Part shown: positions 35,463 through 47,400 of the stretch, piece by piece
How positions within the stretch are numbered: the first letter of the stretch is position 1
Layout of the letters: each line of letters opens with the position of its first letter
Assembly (NCBI GenBank): GCA_019055375.1
Contig: JAHQIW010000072.1
Coordinates: 62,001-126,000, forward strand
Direction of reading: 5' to 3'
Length of the DNA: 64,000 nt
Origin: Parelaphostrongylus tenuis
Lineage: Eukaryota; Nematoda; Chromadorea; Rhabditida; Metastrongylidae
Made by a program: the position numbers and the translations under genes
Notes under the pieces: model-generated
The model's input: the letters and a program-made list of their open reading frames with translations, nothing else
Told to the model about the DNA's origin: nothing
Databases searched by the model: none

Positions 35463-36056
35463 GATAGCACGGGATGAAGAGACGATCCCTCTCACTGGAC
35501 AGAAAGTGTTCTTAAGAGTGTTGGTAATCACTCGAAAGCTTAATTTCTGGCTTTAGCCGCACGTGGACGTTTTTTGATATTTTTGTAACGTTTCAGCGAA
35601 ACGAAAATATTTGTGTTTCACACGCGCATGATTCTCGCAAGACGAAGGTCTTCCTATGGACTACTAGTAATCATTCGATAGCGTAAGATCCAAGGATTCC
35701 AGTGCTGTGCTTAGTCTCTGAAAAGACCGCTTCTCTGCACTATAGGAAGAAAAATAAGATTTGTTCATATGTACGGGCACGTGTTCTTTGCTTAATTTAT
35801 GGGCTGCTCGCGGTTTCAATACGGCCTAAGACTACAAAAATTTCTACACGTTGATATGCTTTTCGTGCTTCTAGAGAAATAACTATAACTGAGCGGCCGA
35901 TGTAAAACATAATTTTATATCAAGTTTTATAGCGTTATAGAAAAAACAGTCATGTATGGCACTAGCCAGAGATTCAAACTTTCAAATGATTACTGACACT
36001 TTTATGAAAAGTTCTTGCCCAGCGAAAGGGGTCGTTTCTTTGTCCCGTGCTACCTA
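35463..36056. mobile_element. Inverted-repeat element (family E), ~594 bp
   Basis: The left terminus GATAGCACGGGATGAAGAG and the right terminus TTTGTCCCGTGCTACC are inverted copies. The next blocks, CTCACTGGACAGAAAGTG and AAGTTCTTGCCCAGCGAAAG, extend the inverted repeat to about 130 nt per arm. The interior contains the dispersed monomer (TAGTAATCATTCGATAGCG near 35666). There is no coding sequence. This layout fits a non-autonomous DNA transposon. Confidence 0.75.
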
Positions 36057-36084
36057 AGGAAAAGGAACCGTATTATGTATTGTG

Positions 36085-36118
36085 ATGTAATGTAATGTAA
36101 TGTAATGTAATGTAATGC
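36085..36118. repeat. (TAATG)n microsatellite
   Basis: About seven tandem TAATG pentamers, the last one changed. Confidence 0.95.
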
Positions 36119-36509
36119 AAAGTACCGCGGATAATAAGTTCACTAAAAAGTACGTTTTATCGAGAATTTGTGATATGGTTTGATCTGCTGCTAGCATTGC
36201 AGTATAGCGATTTCTCTGGAGCAATCTCCTGTAACTTTTGTTGTGGGCATCGTAAACGATGGCACCGGTCAGCCGTGTTCTACTTATATAATGAGTGAAT
36301 AGTGAACTAAAGAACTCATGGAATGTTTTTTTTTTGAGACTTGGAAGAATATATTGTAGAACTGTTAACACACCGCTCAAGATTCAAATGTGGTGATCGA
36401 ACGAATTATTTCTGACTAATATGGATGACTTTGATCTTTAAGTTCGATCGTGTATACTCAGTTTAGCTTTGAAGAGTGATTGGTCTATTTACTCCATGCT
36501 ATCCCATAT

Positions 36510-36815
36510 GATGAGTGCATGTGGCGAAGTGGTTAGAGGTGCTCTGCATCGCACACTGGAATGGTTCGATCTCGCGCTCACGGCTCACCAAGCCATCCAT
36601 ACCTCGGGAGTCGGTAAATTAGTACCTGACTGGTCTCAAAATTGTCTAGGCGGATAAGGATAAGTAGCACTGACTCGGTTCATCGGGAGGCCACCGCGAG
36701 TCGTTGTAATGGCCAGATATGCATTTACCTCAAACGAAGTTAAAAATTGAAGACGAATGCATGGCAAATCCCTCATAGATTGATCAACGCCGAGAGCTTT
36801 ATCCTTTATCCTTAT
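36510..36815 (+). repeat. tRNA-derived SINE (family B), most complete copy
   Basis: Head GTGGCGAAGTGGTTAGAGG with A box, GCATCGCACACTGG, B box GGTTCGATCTCGCGC, then CACCAAGCCATCCATACC. The body includes AGTAGCACTGACTCGG, GGAGGCCACCGCGAGTC and GAATGCATGGC. The tail CGCCGAGAGCTTTATCC is followed by repeats of TTTATCC. It is useful as the reference copy for 18262, 26075, 27195, 39139 and 52899. The 71 nt at its start resemble a tRNA gene, but the middle does not fold as a tRNA. Confidence 0.88.
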
Positions 36816-37235
36816 GACCCATATGCATTGTTATATTTAATGTTGTAAAGCCGAACTAATGTTAGCAAATGTAACGGACTTCGTACTAATGGACAGCATT
36901 AGGTTAATCCACTTATTAAATTTTTCCCAGTTCCTGTTGCATAAGGAATACAAATCGGGACATTCGTTATAACTTAGTGTACTCTTGGATTTTAGTACAA
37001 TGGTATGAATCGAAAATTCGGCAAAACTACTATGAAGGGTATTCTATAGTCAATTCGAAATCTCAAGACTCTTTTTGCATCTGTTAGTAAATATGTATTG
37101 TTTGGTCGCCTATGTGTTATTCCTTTTCGCTCGTTGACCTCCAACTAAGGCGAAATTACTCTTCTAAATTGCTCCTACAGTTACCTTCCCCATAAGATTG
37201 CTGAAAAAGTTCATAAGTGACTAGTTTTGCTCATA

Positions 37236-37619
37236 TTAGGTGGTGGATAGTTGGTGGACTTTCTGACTAATCTTTCCACGTAAAGCTTTTTTCATTTGCT
37301 TCCTTCCAAGTTCCAAGATGTCTAGAACTGTTTCGTCCACAGAATTCATATGTCTCCCGTTGTCTTTTTTTTTCTGTTTTGTTCTCACTGTCAGTAATTC
37401 TTGAGTGCGTTTGGTGTACTTGTAACTCTTAACCACCGTATGACTCGAAATATTAACATCTTTTAGTTTTAGTTCAGCGTATATTAAGTCATAGTGAACT
37501 ATTTCAACAAGTAACTCCATAGAGACACCAAAATCTTCGTAATGCGGTAACTGTAGTTCTTTTGAACTGTTTTTAAGGCATTTAAACCCTTCTAACTCTT
37601 TAAGGACCATGAGAGTCAT
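37236..37619 (-). CDS. Unrecognised 127-codon open frame
   Basis: A lysine/glutamate-rich open frame starting MTLMVLKELEGFKCL and including VLDILELGRKQMKKALRGK. No domain, signal peptide or splice partner is evident. Its start overlaps a family D repeat on the upstream side. Composition looks more protein-like than most frames here, but chance or a transposon remnant is at least as likely. Confidence 0.2.
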   Translation of the reverse strand: MTLMVLKELEGFKCLKNSSKELQLPHYEDFGVSMELLVEIVHYDLIYAELKLKDVNISSHTVVKSYKYTKRTQELLTVRTKQKKKDNGRHMNSVDETVLDILELGRKQMKKALRGKISQKVHQLSTT

Positions 37620-37850
37620 TTTGGTGCTTACGGCGCGACTCGAATCTCACATATTGTAACGGCGATATAGCGTCTTGTAGGAAAGCAGGCGCAGACACCC
37701 AGACATGTACATGCACATGGATAGTGGCGACGTTGCGTTTTGTGGGAAAGCAAGTGCATCTCGTGGAAAGTCGTGTTTCATGGGAAAGAAACGGCACAAC
37801 GCCGCCTGTCTATCAATGCAGGTCCTCGAAAAATTGAAGCCCTTTTCCCA
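37590..37850. repeat. Dispersed repeat family D copy
   Basis: Shares ACTCTTTAAGGACCATGAG at one end, GGAAAGCAGGCGCAGAC in the middle and GCCGCCTGTCTATCAATGC near the other with copies at 17935 and 18690. Internal GTGGGAAAG phrases repeat. Confidence 0.5.
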
Positions 37851-38131
37851 TAATTCGACAATTATCTGCTGATTACTGATTACTGGACCAATACTGATTA
37901 TAATGCGTTCTTATGATTGTGCGTTACATCAGGTGCTAAGTGGAATTAAAAGCAATAGAAGCCGGCGCTAGTGGAGAGTTATGGTCCCACTAATTTTTGC
38001 CTAGATCTAAGCCTAAGCCTCTCGTAATTTCCTATTGAGAGGAATTTATAAAGGAAAACTTTTGGAAACTGATCGGACCACAACTCTACTAGGGCTAAGA
38101 AACCAAATATTTCTTTCTTGAAAATCACATA

Positions 38132-38936
38132 TTGTTCTACCAAACTGTTATTTTCACGGCCAAGGAACATTTTTTATGTTTATTTCGTTTGGTTTTGTAT
38201 TTTAAACTAGAATACATCTGGATGAATGTGGTGATTTGTTCCAACAGAATCTTTCTTCTTGTGGCTACCACGCTCATGTGGATCATTTGGGTTTCGTTTT
38301 TAATTTCTGTGGAAATTTCAGTCATAGAGAAATTAAAAAGTGAAAGAGCATTCATTGAAACTTTGTACACACTCGACTCCATTGAGCAGAGTCTGTCCTT
38401 GAAGTTGGTGAAGTCCTCAACGATTCTAGTGATCCAGGAATTATCAGCGGTTATCGGCAAACCATCGCGGTCGCAAATGTGTCAGTTGATTCCAGCATTT
38501 GGACTGCCCTTCTTTGTTCTATTTTAGAACTACACGATTGAACTGTTTGTTTGGAATTTATCTGCTTATGAGCAAAATCTTACATTTGTCTTACATGTCT
38601 ACCTATAATGTCTTACATTCTGTCGTTCACTTTCATCCAGTTCTATTTCGACTTTTATAACTTGCTAGGTGGTTTCCGAATTTGACCGGACTCGGGATCT
38701 CAAATAATCCTCTAAGTACGCTCATGTTTCGATTCCCCTATGAATGTTCTTTCATCACAGACTGCTTCAGGCAAATGGATGAATTGTTGGCGATTATTAT
38801 TATCGTGATCCTTTGCTGTGTGATGTTCTTCGCATGGTTGGTATCAATGGCTACCTGTCCCGATGCTATGGTTTCTTTCCTCTCTGGATCGAGGTTTCTT
38901 CTAATCTTCAATTGCGTTTTCTATCATCCTAGCTAG
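38132..38936 (+). other. Two unrecognised open frames with hydrophobic segments
   Basis: Frame 38132-38527 has a membrane-like segment (FLLVATTLMWIIWVSFLI) followed by a charged stretch (EKLKSERAFIETLYTL). The antisense strand is open over the same interval, so the coding strand is uncertain. Frame 38682-38936 contains MDELLAIIIIVILCC, another membrane-like segment, whose ATG at 38779 follows a possible acceptor GACTGCTTCAG. These could be exons of a small membrane protein, but no consistent splice model joins them. Confidence 0.2.
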
Positions 38937-39138
38937 TAAATCTGAAATCTACTCCGCACTTTGATTCTGATAGAGTATTCTTTTTTTTTCAAAAAAAAAC
39001 TGACTTCCAAAAAGATCGACTTTTTCATTGACAAACTTATGGGATACTTAACATACTTGCTGCTAATTATCAGTATGAAAACTCTTTATCCACTTTGTGT
39101 ATTACTTCAATTCTATTGACGTATCGTCGGATCTGAGA

Positions 39139-39350
39139 TCATCCATCTCTCCGGGGTCGGTAAATTGGTACCAGACTGGTTTGGGAGGATAAGCAGCACT
39201 GACTCTGTTCAGCGGGAAGCCACCACGAGTCATTGTAAAGGCCAGATATGCATTCAGTCACCTTAAACGAAGTTGAAAATTGAAGAAGAATGCATGGCGC
39301 ATCCTTCAGGGATTGATCAACGCCGAGAGCTCAATCCTATCCTTTTATCG
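39139..39350 (+). repeat. tRNA-derived SINE (family B), 5' truncated
   Basis: Starts within the body (CCATCTCTCCGGGGTCGG), lacks the tRNA-like head, and runs to CGCCGAGAGCTC near 39334. 5' truncation is the usual result of incomplete reverse transcription. Confidence 0.85.
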
Positions 39351-40642
39351 TCGAATTGAAGTGTATATTTGCGAATGACTGAACGAGTTACAAAACGTAT
39401 ACGCGAGGTTCGAAGATTCCTTCATAATCCATACATTCACACAGATTTCGCTTACATTTTCCCAGTAAGAGAAAGCTGAGCGGAAAAAGCTCAATTGCTG
39501 AGATTTTTAGTGACCACTTTCAGATTTTTTTCGCAATTTTCTCATTTAGTGCTTATTTTGTGCAGAAGGTTTTACCGTACTCAAAATCTAGGTGAATACA
39601 ATGGTCTCATCCATGAAAATTGCCGCAAAACATTTTGCAATGTGATATCTTAGAATGGTTAGTTGCAAACTAAGTTGTAACGGTAACCTGTAGGGTTTGC
39701 TAATGTAATCTTTCCCTTTGTAACCCCATAGGGCCCTATCAATAGCATAACTTGTAAGAGACACCACCACAAATCAGGCTTAATTCTATACAACAGCTTC
39801 AAAGTAGCTAGAAGACAAATGAACTGAAGCTGATAAACGCATTATTTTTGGCCGATATCAGTTGGTTTGGGTTTTTTTTTTTTGAACATTCAACGAGAAG
39901 TAAATTCGAAATAAAAGCTTCGGGTAGGAGGAGGTTTTTCTAGAAAACTGCTACAGAAAATTTTATTCGTAAATTCTCATCATCCTTACTTCTCAAGTGT
40001 TCTACTTAGTGAAAAATCACCTGTATCGTTGTCTGAGTGTTACTCATTTTGAAAACTCACTTTAATGGTTAGAAAAAATACGTTGCATCGTTTATTTCTA
40101 GCTTCTTCTCTATTTCCCTAGAACACATAGCGCTTGAACTTTGAAATTTTTCAAATTTTATTGTGTTTTTTACAAACAGGAAATTTGAATCATTCGACAG
40201 AAATTTCAATATTGGAATTAGATTGATTTATAAAGGGTCGATATATCTGTTGTCCAATATCTCTGCGATTCTTATAATTTCAGTGTGGATAGTTAGACTA
40301 GTAATCTAGAATGTTATTTGACTCTTTATATTGTAGGAACGATTCGAATTACTCTTCATCACACGAGTCCAAAGAGCTCATTAATCGCTGTGATGATGAA
40401 CAGGTCTGAATCTTTTACGAGACTTCTGAAAAAATTTTTGACCACCACCTGCTTGATATCTTGACACATTCAACGTTTTTGTTCTTTTTTTTACATTGCT
40501 TTGATTAGCTGCTAACGCGAAGAATCTTATGATAGTCATTTCATGCTTAACGATCATCGGTAATATCTCGAAGATGTCATTTGCTAATTGCAGTTATTTT
40601 TTGATTAGGTTATGATAGTATTTGTCCCTATCACGGTAGCAA
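39351..40642. other. No gene recognised
   Basis: AT-rich DNA. A 60-codon minus frame at 39588-39770 (with ALWGYKGKDYISKPYRL) is protein-like but unrecognised. Confidence 0.4.
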
Positions 40643-41848
40643 TCACGTTCCATGAGTTTTAACATTACCGCATTAAACATAAAATTAATCAACCAGAAAC
40701 AATTAGAATTACATGATTTTGGTTTCGTTGAATTGTGCATTTTCTTGCGAACATTTCGGTACACAAACCGCCTATATTTGCTTTGAGATGGAGCTGTTGT
40801 AGGAACAAATTTGCTTGCTACTCATGCATGAATGGTGCGTAGGGGAAAATGCCAGCGAGGGGGCGCACAAGAGAAATGGACCTTGGGACGATGATACGGA
40901 TGCAGAAAGTACGGCTAGGAAGTGGCTCGAGAAGTTCAGAGCTGGAGAGAACATTTTGAAGGATTAGTCGCTTTCGGGCCGTCCACAGAATCCATTAATA
41001 TCGCGCGCTGCTTCACTTGCATTTTCCCGTACACGCCATCGGTATTGGCTCTTGCAGCAGAGTGTTGGGTTTCGGGTTAGTTTCAGGCGCAGTGTAATTA
41101 CTGACTCAAAGCAGAATGCTCGATTTTGTGCTGGTTTGTCACGCAGGTCTTTTCACGTAAACACGGAAACAACTCATGTCTGGGTCATAACTGTTCATAG
41201 CAGTGATTACAATGTAGCAGTCTGGCGGTATGTAGTTGAGGGAATAGGTATGAACGAAGTTGGATGAATAACTGGAATACTGAAAATACGGAACTCCTTA
41301 ACTAACTACCTCCGGTGTATAGTGAGACGAGGCTTATATACAAAATGACGAGCGCAATACTGAGAGGAACACAAATAGTTACAGGCGTACAAACGATGGG
41401 GAAGAAAGTTTAGAGCATAAAAAGCTACAAGTGCACACTTTGAACAGTGAAAGGAACAAAAGGTCGTGCATGTGAAAGCAATGCTATCGGATCAAAGGAA
41501 AGTTTATGGGAAGGCAATAAAAGAGGTTGGCGAAGTTCATGAGAAACTATAGGACAGTTTGTGCTGGAGATTTGAGTAAGTCTAGTTGAGAAAGGGTAGT
41601 TGGTTTAAACTCATGACAACATAGAAGTAAGAACTATTCGTGGAATAGTTACTATACCATTCGTGCATGAGTAGCAAGTGAATTGATTTCTAAGACAGCT
41701 CCACATCAGCGCAACTATAGGCATGTTCCAAAACAAAATGTTCACAAGAAAATGTGTAATTAAACGATACCAAGATCATGCATTTTTAATTATTTTTAGT
41801 TGAAAATTTTGGTATTCATTGCTCTGGTGCCAAAACTTATGAAACGAC
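40643..41848 (+). mobile_element. Deleted mariner with long terminal repeats and internal insertion
   Basis: The left end CGTTCCATGAGTTTTAAC and the right end TGCCAAAACTTATGAAACG are inverted copies. Similarity continues inward through GGAGCTGTTGTAGGAACAA on the left and its counterpart near 41690 on the right. The left half retains decayed transposase N-terminal sequence (GRP-type linker region near 40970). The block 41040-41690 is not found in the sister element at 28801-29392. It starts with AGAGTGTTGGGTTTCGGG, a phrase shared in inverted form with 51771-51825, so it looks like a second repeat inserted into the mariner. Confidence 0.8.
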
Positions 41849-42078
41849 CTAATATTACGGTGGCACATACGGTAATATTAAGAGACGGACTTTTAACCAG
41901 AACAGCTCTTACTTCATATATGCAAACTCTTTAAGCAGTAATTTGAAGCTTGTGTTTTACATGTTGTTTTGACGATACAGCCCCATGCATGTTTTGATTG
42001 TAACTAATTTTCTCTGCTTTTAAGGGTTTGGTGAAATCTGTATCGTCCGTCTTCTTGCAACTAAATTCGCAACGAAAG

Positions 42079-42123
42079 ATGAGTGACAAGAAGCTGAGTG
42101 TGGTGCCAGAGGCCGATGAGCAA
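42079..42123 (+). other. Candidate first coding exon
   Basis: An ATG followed by SDKKLSVVPEADEQ and a GT (GTCAGT) donor. Codon use is protein-like and the position, 2.3 kb before the candidate exon at 44441, would suit the start of the metallophosphoesterase gene. However it ends in phase 0 while the 44441 exon needs phase 2, so at least one more exon would be required. I could not find that exon convincingly. Confidence 0.25.
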
Positions 42124-44440
42124 GTCAGTATCCAATCTTTTCATTTTATTTCCAAATCGTCTCGTTGATGGTTTTCAATATCTCTGCGTTCTTCTAAGTA
42201 TACTAAATCTTTAGCATTTCCATGCTACCACTAACTTCCTGGAATGACAGGAAAGTCTTTTTATGGTGCTGAGACGTCCACTTTTGGCTTGATATTTAAT
42301 TTTTTTTAATTGACAGATATCAAAATTTGACACACTTTGAGATAATTACCCAACACTCGGTTTTCGGGGATGCTGTAAGTGGCAAAAGTTCAGATAAAAA
42401 TCCAATTTAGATTTCTATAAGAATAAAGTAGAAGGGTAACTATCTTTCGTAATATAATAAACATTAAACTACTTTTTTCTCTATCAAAATCATTATTTCC
42501 TTGTCGTGATCATTTAGCCAAGGTCGAATATCTTGTTCTACTGCACTGCTAGTGGTTACTAATACGGTTTATCAGGAAAAAAGGTGATAAGCAAGGCGCT
42601 GGTTTAATTTCACAACCCAGCAATCTCTTTCAATCAATCAACTGATCGCCTTGGAATGCTTTAGCTCGACGGCCTTCAACACTGTATGAAGAATAGCCTC
42701 GATCGGCATTCTATTCCGTTTTTGAAAAAGACGAAATCCTCAATCTGCAGCTGAAGCAACACGTGAATAATCAAAGATCTTTGCGGAGGATGATCGCAAG
42801 GAAACGAATCAAATTCAAGGAGTATTGAGATTTTTCGTGTAGTAAATCTGATGACGGATTGTCCAAAACAAAATAAATGGATGAATAGTGCGCTACTAAC
42901 AAATTTAGTTCAACTTGGACTTCATGAAGAGCCACGATGCGGTTGTTGTGCTTTGAGAGTACGATCTGAACAAAAAACTGTGAACCAGTTTCTTGAAAAT
43001 GAATGGTGAGGCAAATGTGTACTGCTGGAAATAAGTTAAAAGATCGAGGACCTGCGACAAAGATTTTAGCGAAAAGTATTTGTTGCAAAGTTTATTTGTA
43101 AAACTCACGGGAGCGAAATCGCCTCTGTTTTTTCCGCAAATCAAAATTTATGATAATTAAATATTTCGACTGATTTTCCAAAACAAGTACCACTTTTCAT
43201 GCCCTGATTTTGCTGTCGAGTGCAGCGACAAGTTTTGTTTTGGCTTTCAATCTTACTTTTCAGCTGACAGTACAGTCGACGATTCACTCTACGCGGCCTT
43301 CCATTCTTCGCGCACCATCGCAAACAAGTGGTGAAAAGGCGAATGTTGTGAATCCTGTCTGATAAGGGACTATCCATATGAGTTAGCAGCAATTTAAGGA
43401 TATTCCTAAAAAGGCAACGCTAGATGTTTATTACTGTTTTGTAAAATGAATTACATAATTTTGTGGCAGAGGACTTGATAGCATTGTCTCTTTCTATTCC
43501 TTAGAAATGGGTTCGCTTCTGCTCGCACCAGTCTTATTGGTTCCATTGTCCCAGTTCGCTTTCACTTTTGCTACTCAGTGTCCTTTTACTTCCATTCTAA
43601 ACTGGTCAATCAGCTTGTTTTTCTTGGTTTCTTGATGCTATAACACTGAAGAGAATGTTTATAAAACCCGTATGTTGTCTGCTTTATTCGTTATTTTTTG
43701 TGTTGAGCATATATTTCTGTTAATGAAGCACTCCTATGTTTTTGTGACCTAATTTCACCTTCTACCAGTGTCTGATCTTCCTATCAAGTCAGCTTCTTCA
43801 TTTCAATGGGGTGGTCGAAAAGTCGATGACAATGAAAATGCACTCCTAAGAATTTTGACTTTCTATTCCGTAAAAAAGTTTTGCTGACGTGTACGCGCAT
43901 CCAGCAGTAGGTCGAACTGTACGTAAAAATAATGGTCCTTTATGAGAATCTCTATCTTTTCATCTGTTAGATAATTCTCCGTTCGATGCCTGGGTCGCTA
44001 ATTTCGATAATCGCAATAATCGCTGACGCTGCCTAAACTTTGATGACGGGTCTTGTCCTCAAGTGTCATTGATATCGGCTTTGTCATGAACTTCTTCGTA
44101 TCTTTGGTGCTACTGAGAGGTTTACAGTGTCGGTGTAATCTACGTCGTAGTTCAAATTTACACTTATGTGCGCATTTTTTTTTAATGCATGTGTTGTTTA
44201 TCGCTGCAAATGTGTACTATACTACAGGGTATTCTAAAACTTCTTGTTATTTGGATTGTATAAATAATCAACTAATAGTTTTGAATCTTCGCTTTTTAGA
44301 CTCATTTCTCTCTAACTCGTTACGGAGGTTTTTTTTTGTTTCATTTTGTATTTTATTGTTACGTTAAGCTCTTCCTCTGTGCTCATCCATTCTGTCTTCC
44401 TGTTGCTGTTGATATATTCGCTTTTTCTATTTGCCTTCAG
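42124..44440. other. No confirmed exon
   Basis: A possible exon at 42317-42372 has a good acceptor (TTTTTTAATTGACAG) and donor (GTAAGT) and one open frame (NLTHFEIITQHSVFGDA), but its phases fit neither neighbour. A 104-codon hydrophobic frame (44053-44367) is unassigned. Confidence 0.3.
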
Positions 44441-44488
44441 GTATGATTTATCGCAGATTCCGTGGATTGGTGATGTGACAATTGGCTT
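44441..44488 (+). other. Candidate upstream exon of the metallophosphoesterase
   Basis: A strong acceptor (TTTGCCTTCAG) and donor (GTAAGC) flank a 48-nt segment with one open frame reading YDLSQIPWIGDVTIG plus two bases TT. The next exon at 53312 starts with one base T completing the codon, so the junction is phase-consistent (phenylalanine). The 8.8-kb intron between them is long but contains nested transposons. It fits the family's variable N-terminal segment. Membership is likely but not proven. Confidence 0.5.
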
Positions 44489-47400
44489 GTAAGCTATTGT
44501 TAACACCTTTTTAATGGTTCTAAGAAAACGCTCAGTGCCCTTTGAATTATTCTAGTAGTTACTGTGGAAGCCGCTCCATTCTTCCACCTGCAGATCTAAA
44601 ATCCACGGGATATGCGACCATTCGTATTTATGGTTTTGTTGTTAAAAGAGCGAGAAATTGCTTACAAGCTGTTCATAGGCGTATTTTTTTCTTCCAAAAG
44701 ACATACCTGCACATCAGTAGATTCTACTCTTATAATTAAAGCTATGTCAATCCACTGAACTTGTCAAGCAAATAAACGGGTGCTTTTTCTGACTTCTGCT
44801 TATTTCGAAGGAGTTTCACCATAAAATTCTTCGAAAATCGTGACACAGACATGTTCAGTATTTGAGCGATTTTCCCAAACTGAACTAAAGGAGAATTTTT
44901 GGCAAACGATTAAAAGTGTGAAGATCAGTGTATGTTTGCGATCGGTGATTTACACAATCTGAAGAAAAATCTGTTGTTGATGATGTTGTACTCCTGTTCA
45001 CATGTTACATACGGTAATCCCAAAGCTGTGTTTTTCTTATCTCATTCAAACTCGTAAACATAGCTTGTGAAAGGAAGCACGTTTTTCTAAGGAATGATTT
45101 TGTTAGGTTGACAACTAAATTTTCTCGCATCAAAAATTTCATGACAGAATTTATTAAACATTAACAAATAAATATTTTTAATCAGAGTATGTGCCAATAG
45201 AATCAATAAGGTCTGATAATCATTTTTTGATGCATGTAGTCTTACATAGCCCGATACCACGTGTTTCGGCGTTGATAGCCTTGTCAGTCGCGCAACACCC
45301 TTCGTCTTTAGCCAATCTCAGGTATCTCGGGAAACGGAAGGTATGATGTATTCAATGATGCCAGCCGAAAGCAATCGAGTGTGAAACACCGTCCATTCAA
45401 TGATATTTCTACTTAATGGAGCGTATAAGAAGTTCGTCCGCACCAACTCTTCATGAGGGATTGGGTTCCTCCGAGAGGATTGCTCAAATCAAAACGAAGG
45501 GTACTGCCCGAATGCCGAAACCGTCAAGGCCGGAACAAGTGTATTGTGCTCTAGAGATTACCCTATAAAAGACCACATGCATAGCTCAAAAAATGATTAC
45601 CAGGCATATTGAAAGTTGAGCGTTGCCTTAAGAAAGCACTTGGAACGAAAATATCAATGTTTTGCTGAAATTTTCGGAATTTTCGATACCTCGACGATAG
45701 AAGTTTGGCGTTTTTGAAACAAACTATGAGTAGAGGTACGTTATCGCAACATCGACTTTGGCAAATCGTTCTCCTTCCAAGGAACGTTTCAGAGACCTGA
45801 AGAGATTATGATCACTTGGAGCAGCATCTGGACTATACGGTGAAAGAGTCAAACGTTCCCATCCTAATTCTTCAATTTTTTTCTCAATCTCAGACGAGCA
45901 ATATGTGGGCGAGCGTTGTCTTGCTGCAAAATAGCGCCGCCTCTGTAAAGCTGACGCTTTTGACGAAGTTTTGCCTGTACAAGGTTTTCTGAACCATCTT
46001 TGCGCAGCTCGTAGATCGACCGCCTTGTGATCAAGCGCTTAATATAAAATTTTGTGTCGCTAGAATGGCAGAATAACTCAAGTGGAAAGTTCAAGAGACG
46101 TCCACAAATCTGTGTTTTGAAGTGTTTATTCTGAAGTAAAAATAGATTTCATCTAACAACAATAATAAAATGGTTCACATATTTGGAATCTTGGGATTAC
46201 GAGCTTTCAAATGACACGAAACTCGATAAAAAAAGACCGAGAAATGAATCCATTGTATACAAGTAGCAAGAAATGTGATAAAATTTAGTTGCTAACCTAA
46301 TATTTGATCACGGTGCCTTAGCGAATTACGGGTAGCGATTACATTTTCGTAGTGATTCACTGGTGGAGCGGAATTTTCTTTCGTTGTGAAACCATGCTGT
46401 AGCTTTCCCCGTTGCCGCCACTTGCATACTGGCGCCACTTTTTCTACAGGATAAAGTAATTCCTAATACAGTGTTATCCCTGATAATAGCACGATAGTAA
46501 TCCTGGGTGTCGAACCAGCTATGTGTGGAAAGAGTGAAGCAAGTTATTTTCATTCATTCCCCTTACAGAGTCTATAAGTTGAGGGAAAGTGTGACGTTTC
46601 CATCCGGAAACCTGGCTTATAGTGAGTCGATGCCGAGCATCATTACAAATTTTCTGTAACTGAATTTGGTGAGGACATTTCTTATTGTTGTTGGCAGCTT
46701 GCATCCATCTTCTACGCAGCCCAGTTGTATTCAGAGGTGTTAATCACCAATTTTGCGACTTTTGTACTTTTATTCCAACGATCTCGCCATGTTTTCTATA
46801 GATTTGTTTCGAAGGAAGTGCTGATTTTTTATAGTGCACTAAAATACAATTATATTACCTCAGAGATGCTGGCAATACGGAAAATGGTAGATTCTGCTTG
46901 TTTTTATCGATCTTTCTATGTTTTCATGATTTCCTTGTATTGTTCAAACCGCTAGTCATTCGTTTTGCTTTTCATGGAGAGAATTGGTGAAGTGCAGTTT
47001 CTATGATGCCTTTGCAGTTCATCTTTCTTAACGCCTTCGTCCGTGAAAGCTCTCTTTAGCACTCAATGTACCAACCAATAGCAGCGTTACATCTAAATTT
47101 GCATTTATTGAGTAATCATTCTCTGGTAAAACTCAGCTTACTAATTTTTGAGGCCGTCTTTTTGTTTCTCTGTTTTCAAAATGAGAATAAGACTTCAAAA
47201 GACTCAAGGTTTAAAAAAAATATTCCCTGGGACATAATTACCGTGTCTGAGGAAAATGTAGTGTTTGTATGGTACGTCATGTGTTAACTATTTCGCAACA
47301 ATGTTTCGGTAACTGTCGGTACTTTTTCGGTAATTTGAGAATTCGATAACTTCAGGAGTTTGCAGAAGAAAACAGATGGCGTTATTTTGTACTGTGGCTG

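Larger units (their letters stand above)
45103..46300 (-). mobile_element. mariner relic with nested hammerhead element
   Basis: The ends TTAGGTTGACAACTAAAT (45103-45120) and ATTTAGTTGCTAACCTAA (46283-46300) are inverted copies. The minus strand (46094-45864) reads NFPLELFCHSSDTKFYIK, then YRGGAILQQDNARPHIARL, the second catalytic aspartate block. It then continues through a stop and frame change to LGWERLTLSPYSPDAAPSDH, with the third aspartate, and FYRRGIENSENF, close to mariner C-termini. The N-terminal DNA-binding half is missing. A 395-bp element (45209-45603) sits inside its 3' part. The relic at 6035-6668 is from the same family. It lies in the 8.8-kb intron of the metallophosphoesterase gene. 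Confidence 0.88.

Noticed and set aside
38132..38527. Possible cuticle-collagen-type N-terminus (membrane segment plus charged stretch)
   Set aside because: No Gly-X-Y repeats follow, and the antisense strand is equally open, so the resemblance is not enough.
42317..42372. Possible internal exon with strong splice signals
   Set aside because: Its only open frame needs phase 2 entry and leaves in phase 0, fitting neither the candidate exon before it nor the one after it.
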